Of a stretch of 64,000 bases of DNA, positions 49,291-62,579 are shown one piece after another. The translations under genes and the position numbers were made by a program. The notes under the pieces are model-generated. The model did no database searches and was not told the DNA's origin. It saw only the letters and a list, made by a program, of their open reading frames with translations. Source of the DNA: Epiperipatus broadwayi (taxonomy: Eukaryota; Onychophora; Udeonychophora; Euonychophora; Peripatidae); assembly GCA_028023455.1 (NCBI GenBank), contig JAQFVV010000974.1, positions 78,620 through 142,619 on the forward strand. The letters run 5' to 3'. The first letter of the stretch is position 1. Each line of letters begins with the position of its first letter.

Positions 49291-50099
49291 TTTATTAAAT
49301 ATTTCTAAGTATTTTATTCATCTGAACTATATTAGGGATTGAGAGACCATAAAAGCATGGAGCACCTTAATGCCAAATTGTGAACCAGGATTTGTGGCTG
49401 TTTCTGCAGCTGGCTGAAAACCTTTATCATGAAATATATACTATATCTCTGTAGTTACTGATTTTTTCCCAACATTTTTTATTTACTGATAGAATTACTT
49501 CTTTCACATAAATGTAGTTGTTATAAATTTAATGTGACATCAGACAAACATTCATACATTCACCAATCAGACAACAGAGAATATATGGATTTTATATATA
49601 AGATAATGTAAGAGAATTATTTAAGTTTATGAATAAACTCTAAATATTAAGACATCAGATTAAAAGAGTGACACCCAATGGTAAACTATCATTAATAAAT
49701 GGTAAAGTGCTTTTGCTTACTTGTTTCACTTTTGCATGGTTAATTCTTTTTAACATTGACTAGAAGATTTGACATTGTTCTTAATAGTGAAGGCTACACT
49801 ATTAAGATATATAGTAAGCATCATATCATATATTTTGTTTATATCTGTAAGAAGTCACGTGACACACAATTCCTCTTTCTAACAAAGAATAAAATTTAAT
49901 GTATATTAGACCATTAATAATAAACAAACTTAAATTATTTATAAAACATATAGATTTTAATTTATTTTTTACAACTTCTTTTAGTTACACCTCAAAATAT
50001 TGAATGACTTATTATTACATGAATGCAGAATCAAGGTATTAACCTCAGATAAATGAGAACATTACAATTTATTACTAAGATTATATTATCTTCATATCT

Positions 50100-52150
50100 A
50101 TTAAGACAGTAGAATATTAATTTTTATATTAGTAATGTTCCATTATTGAGCTTTAAACTTTGTTTTTCTTCTTATTCCATTATTATATAAATCAAATTAT
50201 CAATTTTTTTCTATTCACTATAAACAATACCATAAGAATTAAGCTAATCATTTTGTTTACAGGTTTAATTAATATTTATACATGACTAGGATAAAAATAC
50301 GATAATATCAAAATATCACAATAAAAAAACTTGCTAAATCAGATTTTTTTCATCATTATTTGTAGTTTCATTTATTAAACAAATAGATCTTCTCAAATAA
50401 AAACTAACTAAACATTCATATAAATCCGTCAATACAATTATTTAGAATTTAAAACCAACTGCCAATTACTTCTTTTATTAATAGAAGTTCTCAAAAAATT
50501 TATGATCTTTAATTGAAAATGATTTATCAAAAGAGTCTCATTAATACTATTTTGATTTCATTACATTCATAAAAAGCAACCTTTGTAGCATCAAACAAAA
50601 TTTTATGACCAGTATTATGCTCATAGGCTGAGCTAACATAATTTACTTTTATCTATATATGTATATTAAGATAGTTGCATGGAGATCCTTAAAATTATTT
50701 CTTGATTACTTTTATTATCTACCAACACCCCAAAATAAATATTTTTATTAATCAATCTATAAATTGATGATGTGAATGGCAAATAATTTTTTTTTTATTA
50801 ACCTATACTCTCAAAATAAAAACGGTAGTTTTATTAAATAAAATACTTTAAAGAGATTATACAGTAACCCAAATCAATATAATCATTATCATACTATTTT
50901 CTTGGAATCAAAACATTAACATTCAAAGATATTTTAACTTTTACTTCTATAATAAAACCCATTAATTAACATAACTTCCTTATGAGCAAATATCTAATAG
51001 TTATCAGGTCTAATCATATTTCATAAATTTTACCTCTGATCTAAAAACGTTAATTCTTAAAAATATACCAAGTATCCCCTCTCAGTTAAAATTAAAACCC
51101 TTCAATATGATAAAAAAAAAGTTTTAATTTATTGTTATGAATAATAAATTAAACAATCGTATACATATCTGACAAATAGTTAAAAAAACACAAATTCATA
51201 GATACCACTATTCTCTAAAAAATTAATGTTGATGGATTACATTAAAGAACTAATCATATATTCAATAATACAACCTTGAAGAAAACTATATCACTTAGTT
51301 TCTGTTATTGGGTTAAAAGCTTAAAAAAACAATAAAAATAATACTTTGATTTAAAGAAACAGTTTGGTAAAAAGTGTATAGCTTTATTGTTAGACCCATA
51401 AATTTATTAAAATTCTTTTATATAATAAATATGTAGTTGAGGATAATGATAAAATATGTTTTTATTTGTCTTTTAAATCATCAATTTGGAAATTGATTAA
51501 TGGCAACAATCAGTTGTTAGGAGTATGAAGACAGCTTGTAAGGAAGCTCTTGTTTTGAATTCTTTATTAAATAATTCTACAAAAATGATAGACAGTAATA
51601 TAGTCCTGGAATAATAGATAAGAGTTAACTAATTCTTTATGAAAAAGAAAGTTCATAAAGCAAAAATAAAAATAGGTATCTTAGCTCAGTTTATACACTC
51701 ACAAATATAATACTAGCCATAAGATATTGTCTGAAGATGCAAAATGATGTCTTTTATGATTATATAGTAAAATTAAAGGAATGTTAAAGAAATATTTTGA
51801 TTAATTGTTTTGGGTCTAAGTAATGTTAGGGATGATTGGCAATTACCTTTGAATTGTGAGTAGTTAGTTATATGTAGGCATTTATGTATATGTTTTGTTA
51901 GAAGATCTATTTGTTTAATAGCCAAATCATGATTATGATAAAGATTTTGTAAATTTTGATTTTGCTATTATATTTATTGCTCTATTCCTCCCTATTTTTA
52001 TTACAACTGTATAAACACAAAACATTAATTATATATGTGTATATATTCTCAGTTTCCTGTTATTATAGTACCTCAATGATGGATTGTATGAAAGCTGATA
52101 CTATTTTTTATCTATTTATAATTTACTCATTATGATACTGGTTAGTATGA
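50100..52150. repeat. Degenerate large inverted repeat (about 0.75 kb arms)
   Basis: Left arm about 50100-50860 and right arm about 51330-52150. Supporting anchor pairs are TATTAAACAAATAGATCTTCT (50374; reverse-complemented at about 51902-51922) and TTAATCAAT..AAATTGATGAT (50747; reverse-complemented near 51478-51505). Other matches are patchy. The left arm and spacer are G-poor and the right arm is C-poor, as expected for an inverted duplication of a strand-biased sequence. No coding motif was recognised. Confidence 0.45.
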
Positions 52151-52159
52151 AGGGTGTAT

Positions 52160-55100
52160 AGCAAATGTAGATTATTGTACATCAAATTTTAAAAGAAAAT
52201 TTTGTAGTAGGGTTAAACATTATTTTGATTAGTAGTACCATCTGCATTTTCAAACTTCTTGAATGAAATGTTTATATATTAGGTTGCTTGACTACTTATT
52301 TTGATATTGGCCAGAAAATACATTATCTAAATATATAAAGATAATCCTTATAAATAAATAATTATAAATATATAGTTGATATTTAATTAATTTCTTTAAA
52401 AGCTTATGGAAAGTGTAAGTTCTCAGGCCTGGAAAGATGTTGGTCAGATTCAAAGTATTTTATGAAGAAATACGCAGACCAATTCTTCTTTAAAAGGACT
52501 TACGTGATATTATTAATTAAAAAGTATTTCCAGTTCTATTCACGAACTTTTTTGCTACAAATCATATATAAAAAGATTTTTATCTGCCAAAATATCTGAA
52601 TAAACACACACATATATATGCCAGTGTGTGTGTGTGCTTTTAAAATTGTATGGATAATGCTACATTTCATTTTTTAAAAATCAAAATGTCACACTTTTCA
52701 TTATTTTACCTATTTTGATATTCCAGAAAGAAAAAAAAGAATTTATTATCCTTTTGTCAAGCACTGTCTTAAGCAATATTTCAATGCATTTTTATTGCAA
52801 AACCCAAATCGAATTTTGCTGACTCCTTGTCTGCCTTTTTAATTTGCTTGTAGATCATTATTTGATAATAGATTTATATTTTTAGTAGAAAGTTGGTCTT
52901 AATAAATAACTAAACAACTATCCTGTTATCTACTAATTATTTGTCTCATCGTATATCTATTTATAATGTTAAAAAGTCATTATACCATTTATCTAATCAG
53001 TATAATTACAGTATTTAATCAGTTTGATTTTAAAACTTTGTGAAACTTCTATTTATTTTTCCTTAATAGTTTGGATAGCTTATTTCCTTTTGGTGTCTGA
53101 CCTTAAAAATGTCACCAATAATATATACATATGTGTTTAAGAGTCATATTAAGTTTTTAAATGTTTGTATACATAAATAACCAGATACAACTTTAACACT
53201 GAGAACAGTTTCATTTTAAATTCAACGTTATCAAGTAGGCTTTCAGAACTTGTACTCATGGCTAATATTGAAATAATATTGATTAAAATAGATTAAAATA
53301 TTTTTTTAAATTCTGACGTCGACTTAATTGCATTCTATTAAAGTACTGTTAAAGACTTATCTTTGAATTAATTATGAATCGTGTTTCTTTTAGTTTCTGT
53401 TTCTATTTTTCTTTACACTACACTTATATTATAATATAAACATTACTTATCTCTGTTTCATAATTTAAAAAGATTAAAATACAATTATAATCAATTGCTG
53501 AATGACTATATTGGTAAATATACATACCAATTATTGGTTCTACTTGAAATACATGGAGCCCAATAATTAAGGCATTACTGAAATTAAATGTTTTACGTAA
53601 ATCCTTTTGAATGATTCATCAACTCTTGTATATTTCCAAAGACTTTCCTACTGCGCTTGTTCCCAAATTAAGTTGTATGAATTCTTTCACTAGATACAGA
53701 TAGCTGCAATATAAGTCACAATATTTATATTATGAAGTCTTGAAAGCTAAACTGTTCTAAGACATGATTTGTGTTTCAAAATTAATATATCTATTAGAAA
53801 CTATATTTTTAAAATTGAATTATTTTGAATTCAGTACCTTTTAAATACAACATTTAAAATTTCTTAATTCTTTTATCTATAAATATTTTGGAAAGCATTT
53901 TATTTCTTTGTGATAAGCTAATTAGCTTAAAAGTTGTATTTTAATTTTGACATTCATTATACTGTTTCTTATTTAAATGTTGATTTTGTGATTAAGCATT
54001 ACTGATTAAATTATATATATCATAATCCTAATTTTTAACTAAATATTAATCAACTTCAGCTAGTTAAATTTAATCCAATTTCTACGATCTGTAGTTTCTT
54101 TCCTCAATATCATAACACTGGAATTAACCATACAATTTTCAATATACCAACATATAAATAAATAAACATTAGCTAAAATTAGTTTACAACATGTATTTCA
54201 TAGTATTGACAAGTAAAATTTAAAAATTAGAACAATCGCATTCAAATTATAAGATATTCATGTAATAATGTTAATGGACAGATATCCATATGTTATACAT
54301 ATATTTATACCCACCCTTATTGTTAAAATGAGGTTGCCTCGACAACATTTTGATGTTGTTGATTATTATTGACATTGGGATCGTTTAAGTGTTGACTGGT
54401 TTTTAATGATTACTTATAAACCCATTTAACTTTGAGCATTATTTATAAAATATGCCTCTTTGATTTTATTTCTCAAATCATTTTTCACATACAAGCAAAA
54501 ATAAAATTTTTATTAGAAATAAGTCAATGAGATACAGATTTAAATCTATCCATGGATTAATGTAAGATTTTGGAGCAAGAATTAAAATTTGAAAACATGC
54601 TGTCTCATCTTCATTTGAATTGATCAAAAAGATTAATAAATTGATTGTGAATAAAGAAGATAAATTATTTACCTTGGATATAACAGATAGAAGAGTCCAA
54701 CCAAGTGAGTTATCAGTGTTTATATGGTAAGGAAGTATGCAAGTTTAAACATGGGTGTATTAAAGATGTATAAACATTTATTAATCAAGACTGTAATTTT
54801 TGAAAGCCATGTGCACAGTACGTGATGAGACTTATTTGTCATTATCATCTGTTTTATGTAGTTATACTTGATATATTTTAAAATAATATTTCGAGACATC
54901 TTTTTGATTAATTATTAAAAGTTGTTTAACATATGTAAATGATGTTTTGTTGTTAGCTCCCCAATTATAGTTAAACATCTGCATCTAATTTAAATGAAAT
55001 TTATGGTTAAAATAGACTTCTATTTCTGAGAATAATTTATATGATATAAAAGACTTTGATTTAAATTTGTGCAAAAAAATTAGTAGGATCAATTATAAAA

Positions 55101-55480
55101 TGTTTAAGAATGCACAAATTAGCTGTGGTAGAATATTTTTATTTAGAAATAAACATTAAGTAAATTTCAAAAGGATCAATTATCCAATATAGAAATATGT
55201 ATTAACGATTTATTAAATGTACGATATATATAAAATATTTAAAATATATTACATAATCTTTTCAAGGAGATAGAGGAAAAGAACTACTGATGAAAAAAAA
55301 TAGATTTCATTACCATTTATATATGAATAGAAGAAACCTAGTATGATTACATTATTCGTTTTTTTCTTGTTTTAATGTTGCATTTAATGTAGTACCAATT
55401 ACTGGAAGAATAATTCTTAATAGAAAGGATACTGGTTTTGTTTTTTTTTAATTAAAAATCTTTGTTGATAAATTATATAC
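52160..55480. other. AT-rich DNA, nothing recognised
   Basis: A short (CA)n/(TA)n/(TG)n palindromic microsatellite occurs at about 52604-52634. No gene or repeat copy was supported in the rest. Confidence 0.55.
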
Positions 55481-55482
55481 AA

Positions 55483-57445
55483 ATATATTATAACGATCGA
55501 AATGAAAAGTGAAGATCGAATCTAACCGCAAACTACGATACCTGCTCTACAAGGCGCCATCTAGGCATTTAAACCCAGAAAAATTTATAGAGTAGGCAGA
55601 TACGCGCTGTTAAGATTCCACTTTATTTAAATATTCAGATCATTAGCCCAAGTCACTAGCTCAGTGGAGTAGCAGAGATAATAAAATATAAATTTTATAT
55701 CTTAAATATAAAAGAATAAAAGCCACTGCCAGAAATTAACACATAAAAATATTTATTTATGCACATATAAAATAACATTTAAATTTTGAGGAATAAATTC
55801 AACATTTTAGATTTTTCTATTAATCTTTAGTTTTACATTTAAGTAAATTACAACCATGAGTTTAATATTTATTTAGTGAGTCGAGTATGAATAGATTACA
55901 TAGATCTGCATTTGAAAAGAAAATATTCTTCCCTGATTTAACCTTAGGCAACAAATTTCGCAATAAAACCGCCGCCAATCCATCTGATACATTTATGTAT
56001 TCAATGTAGCATGAAAATACGACAACACAAAATACTATACTGTCAGGAATGTACATCTGATCAGTAAGTAGAATTAGAGAAGACATTGTCTCTCCACCAA
56101 CAGGAATGTTACATCTGTTGGCGAGTAGAACAATAAACATAAAACTCCATAGGAATGGACTGTAGTCCTTTGCCGTCTTACAAACCCATCCATAGGCAAA
56201 CAGAAGGTGTGTGGTGTATATATATAATCCTGCCTGTAGCAGATCTCATACTACATCTACAATTACACAAATATATCCAATCCATTGAACCAATTCAACT
56301 ACGAAATTAACAACCTAAGATTACCCTCCCTTAATATAACTTTACAAAACTATATAGCCATTCATGCCCGACTTAAATTTAACATTTAAATACGTTCACA
56401 CAGATTATTTTTATACAATTTGTTTATAATGTCGAGTATAGATCGGCTGCACAGATTCCATGGTCAAAAACGGTTTTATTCCAAATTAAACACAAACGAT
56501 TAAAATACAAAGTCAATCGATAATGTCAATTGCTGAGGGAATACAGGAGACCCTTTGGTGTTCATCATAAGACACTGCAGTGACATTGTTGACTTATATG
56601 TTCTAATCAACTGTGAAAACCACAACATAACCAACCACTAACGAATCTATGCAACGTCTATACCCAACTTAAATGTAATGCATTTAATAATTTCTACAAT
56701 AAATATTATTACAAATAAAAATAATAAAATGGAAATGATTTTAGCAAAACTTAACTATATAAATTTAAACAATCAATTATTAATTTGAAAATCAAATAAG
56801 AGTTCATTTTAAAATTTAAATTAGCTGAATCTTTAAAAAAAACAATGACGAAAGTTCTTAATTACTTTTTTGTTGTTGTTGTTAATTTGTAAAGTTCATA
56901 GCTCACAGTAGAAGAGTCCAGGTTTCTGCTTTTAATTCCCGCGACACCTCCATTGGAAGATAATGTTCTGGAGATGGCAATAGCTGGTTCAAGGTATCAC
57001 AGTCTTTTCATTTTTTTTTTTAAATAGAGAGTGTGGTATGTGCGTCCTACCACATCTCTCAAACACAAAATGCTGGAACTGTCAGAAAAAACTGTATTTC
57101 CCTTTTTATATTATCCACACGGATTCAATCAACAAAATGTCACTAATCCATCACTTTCATTAGGGTCCGAGGCAAGGCTTAGTGCTTCCATTGGTCAAGC
57201 TAATTTCTCTTTATTTTCTTATCTATCTTTCATCAGATCATTTTAATTATACAAGAGCCCAAGGCTAGCTTGCTTTTCAAACAATTTATAAACAATCATT
57301 TCCATTTACAGATTACAAGAATTAATTAATACCTGTTTTTATTTTTAAATCTTGTACTTTTTTTTTTATAAAAAAGTACGTTCAAATACTTATTTATTTG
57401 TTTTTTTAAAAAAAAAATATTTTTAAAGTTTGGCATCTGTGCGAA
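55483..57445. repeat. Modular 2 kb repeat R1, copy 2 (order A-C-B-D)
   Basis: Matches 9319-11352, but with modules B and C exchanged. A is at 55483-55690 (TAGCTCAGTGG at 55657), C at about 55868-56390, B at about 56394-56690 and D at about 56880-57445. TTCACACAGAT at 56395 and ATCTGTGCGAA at 57435 are the counterparts of the terminal words in copy 1. Both copies start with TATTATAACGATC. Divergence between copies is moderate. A 71-codon frame in D (57031-57246) is not conserved in copy 1. Confidence 0.65.
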
Positions 57446-57449
57446 TGTA

Positions 57450-58483
57450 TATACGTTTAACAAAACATTTTAATTTTAGCGTTTAGTTTTTTACTTTTAT
57501 TTGCGAACTTTTAAGTTTTTATTTTAAATTAATGTAACAACATATTTATATATCATTACAATATACATATAATAGAATAAATTTAAGTTTCATAGGCAAG
57601 CACATGACAGAACTATAAATATGAAAAATGATCAAAATTTGAAGAATGTAGCATTTTATATGAATATATTTAATATATTATACATCTAACTTAATTTTTT
57701 TTTAAAGACTAAGCTTTATAGAATGTTAACAATATTAAGAAAATCAACCAATATAATGTTGTATAGAAAGTACAGTAAAATTTTGGGCCAAGTTGTACTG
57801 ATGAACTTATATATAAAAAATTACATTATTCTGTGGAGAGATCTAATTCTTTGCAGAACATTGTTATTTGCAATAGTAGTTTTGTTTTGACAATATTTTT
57901 TTTTGACATGTGAAAAAGTGATTTGAGAAAAATAAAAATCAAAGAGGGATATTTTATAAATATTATGGATAATTTATTATATATGTAATATAATTATATA
58001 AATATACAATAAATAACTATTCTTATTGGAATATTACTATTATTTGTTTGTAATGTGATTTTCGTTTATTTTTTTAAATTTTAACATAAATGCTATTGAA
58101 TATGGTAATCAGAGTAAGTAAGCTAGTTATAGCTGTCAATTATTAATTTATATTTTTAGTATAGTGAAGCTTTTAGAATTAACTTGAATGTTTGTATATT
58201 ATTACATTTTATTGTATCTGATATTAAATATTATATATATATAATAACAATAAAATAATAAATATAACAGTAATTAACTATTATATACAATCTTTCAATC
58301 TGCAGAGTACTTTCAGTTAATTCCTTAACCTTCTTCTACTACTGTTAAATTCAAAAACCATAATGGAAGCACATATATACATATGTCTTTAGTAATAAAT
58401 TTATAATTACATACCTCAACAAGATGATAAAAGTAGATAGAAACCAGTCCCTATGGTGCATAAGAAGAGTATGGTGAAAATTA

Positions 58484-58486
<3 letters not shown>
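57450..58486. other. AT-rich DNA, nothing recognised
   Basis: No supported gene, RNA or repeat copy. Confidence 0.55.
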
Positions 58487-58523
<37 letters not shown>

Positions 58524-58535
58524 TATATTTCATTG

Positions 58536-58575
<40 letters not shown>
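58487..58575. repeat. Two (TA)n runs, 58487-58519 and 58538-58575
   Basis: Two TA runs are separated by 18 bases. The FB1 repeat copy begins directly after the second. Confidence 0.95.
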
Positions 58576-58578
<3 letters not shown>

Positions 58579-58860
58579 ACAATGATCAGATTACATTCAA
58601 ATATCAGCCTTTCATGCCAATTGTGCATGCGCTTTGTGAGTTTTAATAATAAATAAATACTTTCCAATACAAGATATAGTATTTATGCAGGAATAAAATG
58701 AATCCACTTATTCCTACAACTCAAATGCTTATATATGAACAAATCTAGGCAAATTACACTAAAGCTGATTGAAATGAGATGGTGAGATCCCAAATCTAAC
58801 CAAGCTTCAACTCATTTACCAGTACTCCATGATTTAACATTTTATGAATAACATTTCTGA
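58573..58860 (+). repeat. FB1 repeat, fourth copy
   Basis: GTGCATGCGCTTTGTGAGTTTTAATAATAAATAAATACTT and GAATAAAATGAATCCAC(T/C)TATTC align with 186-225 and 259-283. Similarity continues through GAAATGAGA...GTGAGAT...TAACCAA (58772 on), matching 321-352. A single orientation is present here, without the inverted partner. Confidence 0.7.
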
Positions 58861-58869
58861 GGTTACACT

Positions 58870-59360
58870 CAGTCTCAATTTCTGTAGTGAGCCAGCTCAA
58901 ACAGGGAGAAACATGAGAGCTCAAGAAAGGATTAACAATTTAACTAACAAGGCTAAAATAGACTACTTAACACTATAATGACTTAACTAAAATTATGCAT
59001 ATTCAACATATAAAATCATTAAGGAATTGGGGTTGGACTGCGAGTAAACAGACATGAAACAATTTTATATTTTAAATAGGTTTATTAAAACAATTAAATA
59101 ATTCAAACAAAAACAAAATGACATTAATTATATAGTGTTAACTATATGGAATTAATGTGCTCAGGCATTACATAGTGGATGAGACTAAATTATCAGAAGT
59201 CTCATCTTAATATATAAAATAGATATGTGTATATGTTTGTGCAGTTAATAAAAACATGCCTATAACAGTTAATATGCCAGACCTATTCTTTCACTGATTT
59301 GCCAATGTTACAAGATAATAGTCTAGCCAAGACAATTACTAGATATAGCATTAAGTCGGC

Positions 59361-59394
<34 letters not shown>

Positions 59395-59416
59395 GAGACA
59401 TTAATATATATATGCT

Positions 59417-59462
<46 letters not shown>

Positions 59463-61295
59463 TGTTGAGCAAATAGTAATCTCAAGATGATGCAGATTCA
59501 ACCTGGTAACCAAATATTAGAGATTCAAACTAATGTTGAATAGTTATTTATTAAGAAGGAAAAGAACTTGTTACTTTTAGATTCACATATATATGCTATG
59601 GCACTAAATAAACACTAAGAGTAAGTTCACACTGTGAGTGAGTAATTCATTATTCATGGGATTCCACATCAAAATGCACAGTTCCCTAGGACCAAATGGC
59701 TTACTACCATTAATAAGCACATCTAGTTCAGGAACTCAGATAGACTTTAAATATTGTGTGGACCCTCATATTCAAGTTTAGATAGCCATATCCAAACTAA
59801 GATAGATGGTAGTGGCATCTATTGCAAATTCATCAGAAAGATAGGAAGATGTAATATACAATTGTATTTAGTAAAGACACACTCACAACACATAAATAAA
59901 ATGCAAATATGTATATATAATGAATAATTGTGCTTAAAAACAAATAGCTTTTATCTGCTAAACTAGCACAAGCCTATTTTTAAAACTAGCATATCAATCA
60001 TGCTAAGAAAAAGGGATAAACTAAATTATTAATCTAGTTAATACACTGAATTTGCATATATAATCATAATCTAAGGGGGAAAGTACACTTAATGGTCTTA
60101 ATAAACATTAACCAATATACTTTAAATATAATCTCTAGCAAGCGTATCACTTCTAATCAACAGATATCAAAAAGTCATGTTATAATAAGTGACAAGGCAA
60201 ACTGTAAGGAAATTAATGTAAAGATAAATCAATGATAATAATAAGTGAATAGCGATTGGTTATTATCTAGCATAATAGGATCTCAAAACAGCAGTTCAAT
60301 ATGCTAAGTAGCATTTTTAAAATATTGAGAAGGTGATTTTAAATAATTATATCTCCATGAAAAGTTTACTAATATTACAGTCTATTGCTATCTCAAAATA
60401 CTTGGCATATTATAGCATATATAAATTAAATTGAGATAAAATAATTAGAACAATAATATAGGCATAACCACAGTATAAAAGAATTTAGATAATTAACTGA
60501 TTACAACTAATTTAAAGAAGTAAATTATATTTATAGAGATAAATTCAGGCAGGGTTTATACACATTTAATTACATTATTTTAAACAGAAATTGAAGAATA
60601 AAATGAATGTTCAAACCACATTATCAGCTACCTTTAAATATTAAAGGTAAAGGAAATTTATTAAGAGTTCTGCAGTTCGTAAGAAGGATGTTACCAGGTA
60701 TGTTGGCATTTTTGATCTCTGGATAGGCTGTCTGGTTTGAGCTACCATCTTCTTGTGACAATTCATTAGCTGGAAGTTTCCCATCTCTCGACCATTAGGC
60801 ATGTAGAATGGGACTAGAGATTGCAATATTCCCTCAGGAAAATGGCAAATCTAATGCCTTTCTATCCTGCCATATCAAAAATTAAATGGCATGGAGACTG
60901 GTAGCAATGCTTCTTTAGATTTATAGTATATATTTCTATTTATATGATTTTCAAATTTTATCATATTTTGCCAACAAAAATGGATTTGCAATTGGTAAAT
61001 CCATTAGCATCTATTTGCCATCTTAGATTTTAATTTACAAAATACATCTAACCTTTGTTCAAATTTTAAAGCTGATACTTTTAATTTTAACTTAGTCACC
61101 TCAATTCCCTAAACACTGAGCAATAGTGCCTGTTCAATAATTCTTGTTTACTATAAAATATATTTTGGGAAAAATATTATTATCAAAAACAAAATTTTAA
61201 CTTTTAGATTACACTATACCAGCATAGGTGCGGTGGCAAGATTTTTTACTACTACTCAGTTTAAAATAAGAATTATTAGAAAAAATTTAAATAAC
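58870..61295. other. Unclassified, less AT-rich repeat-like region
   Basis: This region has higher complexity than most of the window, with (TA)n runs at 59364-59391 and 59422-59459. A minus-strand frame at 60641-60826 reads as protein-like (contains MPNGREMGNFQLMNCHKK), with acceptor-like TCTCTAG before 60813 and GTAACA after 60695. I recognise no family. It may be a decayed retroelement on the minus strand or a host exon. Confidence 0.25.
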
Positions 61296-61301
61296 ATTTT
61301 G

Positions 61302-61349
<48 letters not shown>

Positions 61350-61381
61350 ACTTGATACATGGACTTATATATATATATATG
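61302..61381. repeat. (TA)n microsatellite, interrupted
   Basis: A TA run at 61302-61347 and a shorter one at 61364-61381, with GGACTTGATACATGGACT between them. Confidence 0.95.
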
Positions 61382-61600
61382 TGTAAATTATTAATCAATG
61401 TCTGTATTCCAATTATAATAAAATATATATAATTATTCAAAACAATACAATAAAAATACAGTAAAAAATATTTTAAAAATAAATATATACCATAATTTAA
61501 TAGAAGTACTTTCGACTATCTATGTAGTAATTATCAACTAGATTCAAATTGTATTACAAATTACCATTACAAAAGAATACAAAAAGAATTATGTCATACA

Positions 61601-61958
61601 TCAATTTTCCCACAGTTCATTAATTTTTATATTAGCAGCCTGTCTATTTATCAAATGTTGCTTTTTATTTTTTATTAACATAGCTTCTTTAATTTTACAT
61701 TTATTATTATTTCTTTCAATACACAAAATCTTAACTTTATTAAAATCAAAATCAAAAACATAATTACATGTTACATTATGATCAAAAAATACTGAAGGTG
61801 ATATGGCATCATTTCTAACACTCTCTTGTCTTGATTTTTGTACATAACAACCAATGCTCCTTTGATCTTTTTTCCAATGTACATTGAGATTCACCTATAT
61901 ATGCCTTTCCACAAACACACAGCCATTTATATATTGCATAACTTTGATTTACAATACT
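61601..61958 (-). pseudogene. PLE-2 GIY-YIG endonuclease fragment, left arm
   Basis: From about 61946 the minus strand encodes AIYKWLCVCGKAYIGES, the A-I-Y ... Y-I-G form of the GIY-YIG motif, then CTLEKRSKEHW. After a frame change it continues with PSVFFDHNVTCNYVFDF, then NKVKILCIERNNNKCKIKEA, ending LWEN and stop at 61601. The order and the KVKIL..E.N..K.KIKEA pattern match the PLE C-terminus. The RT is absent: the copy is truncated just upstream of the endonuclease motif, at the palindrome centre. Confidence 0.8.
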
Positions 61959-62042
61959 ACATCTATTTTTTTGAATTATTTATACTACTCCTAATTAAAA
62001 TAGATTGATAAATAATTCAAAAATAGATGTAGTATTTTAAAT

Positions 62043-62394
62043 CAAAGTTGTGCAATATATAAATGGCTATGTGTTTGTGGAAAGGCATATATAGGTGAAT
62101 CTCAATGTACATTGGAGAAAAGATCAAAGCAGCATTGGTTGTCATAAATGAGTATAAAAATCAAGACAAGAGAGTGTTAGAAATGGTGACGTATCACCTT
62201 CAGTATTTTTTGACCATAATGTAACATGTAATTATGTTTTTGATTTTGATTTTAATAAAGTTAAGATTTTGTGTATTGAAAGAAATAATAATAAACGTAA
62301 AATTAAAGAAGCTACGTTAATAAAAAATGAAAATCAACATTTGATAAATGGACAGGCTGCTAATATAAAAATTAATGAATTGTGGGAAAATTGA
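62043..62394 (+). pseudogene. PLE-2 GIY-YIG endonuclease fragment, right arm
   Basis: This is the same coding segment as the left arm on the opposite strand: CAIYKWLCVCGKAYIGESQ, then EKRSKQHW, with a TAA at 62145-62147. In another frame it continues through PSVFFDHNV to NKRKIKEATLIKN, ending LWEN and TGA at 62392-62394. It differs from the left arm by a handful of substitutions and small indels. Both arms are disrupted between the endonuclease motif and the C-terminal segment, which suggests that some damage predates the duplication. Confidence 0.8.
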
Positions 62395-62579
62395 TGTATG
62401 ACATAATTCTTTTTGTATACATTTGTAATGGTTTTTTTGTAATACAATTTGAATCTAGTTGATAACGACTACATAGATAGTCAAAAGTACTTCTATTAAA
62501 TTATGTGGTATATATTTGTTTTTTAAAATATTTTTTACCCTATTAATTATTATATTGTTTTGAATATATATATATACAT

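Larger units (their letters stand above)
61421..62575. mobile_element. Penelope-like element as a near-palindrome (PLE-2)
   Basis: The left arm (about 61421-61983, minus sense) and right arm (62008-about 62575, plus sense) are reverse complements with few differences, around a 24-base spacer (61984-62007). Each arm holds the C-terminal endonuclease end of a PLE-type ORF followed by ~180 bases of 3' region ending in AT-rich DNA. The 3' ends face outward, as in PLE-1. The sequence differs from PLE-1, so this is another lineage. No tRNA-like module was seen in this one. Confidence 0.85.

Noticed and set aside
50100-51300. Nuclear mitochondrial insertion
   Set aside because: The strand skew is suggestive, but no mitochondrial protein or rRNA segment could be recognised in any frame.
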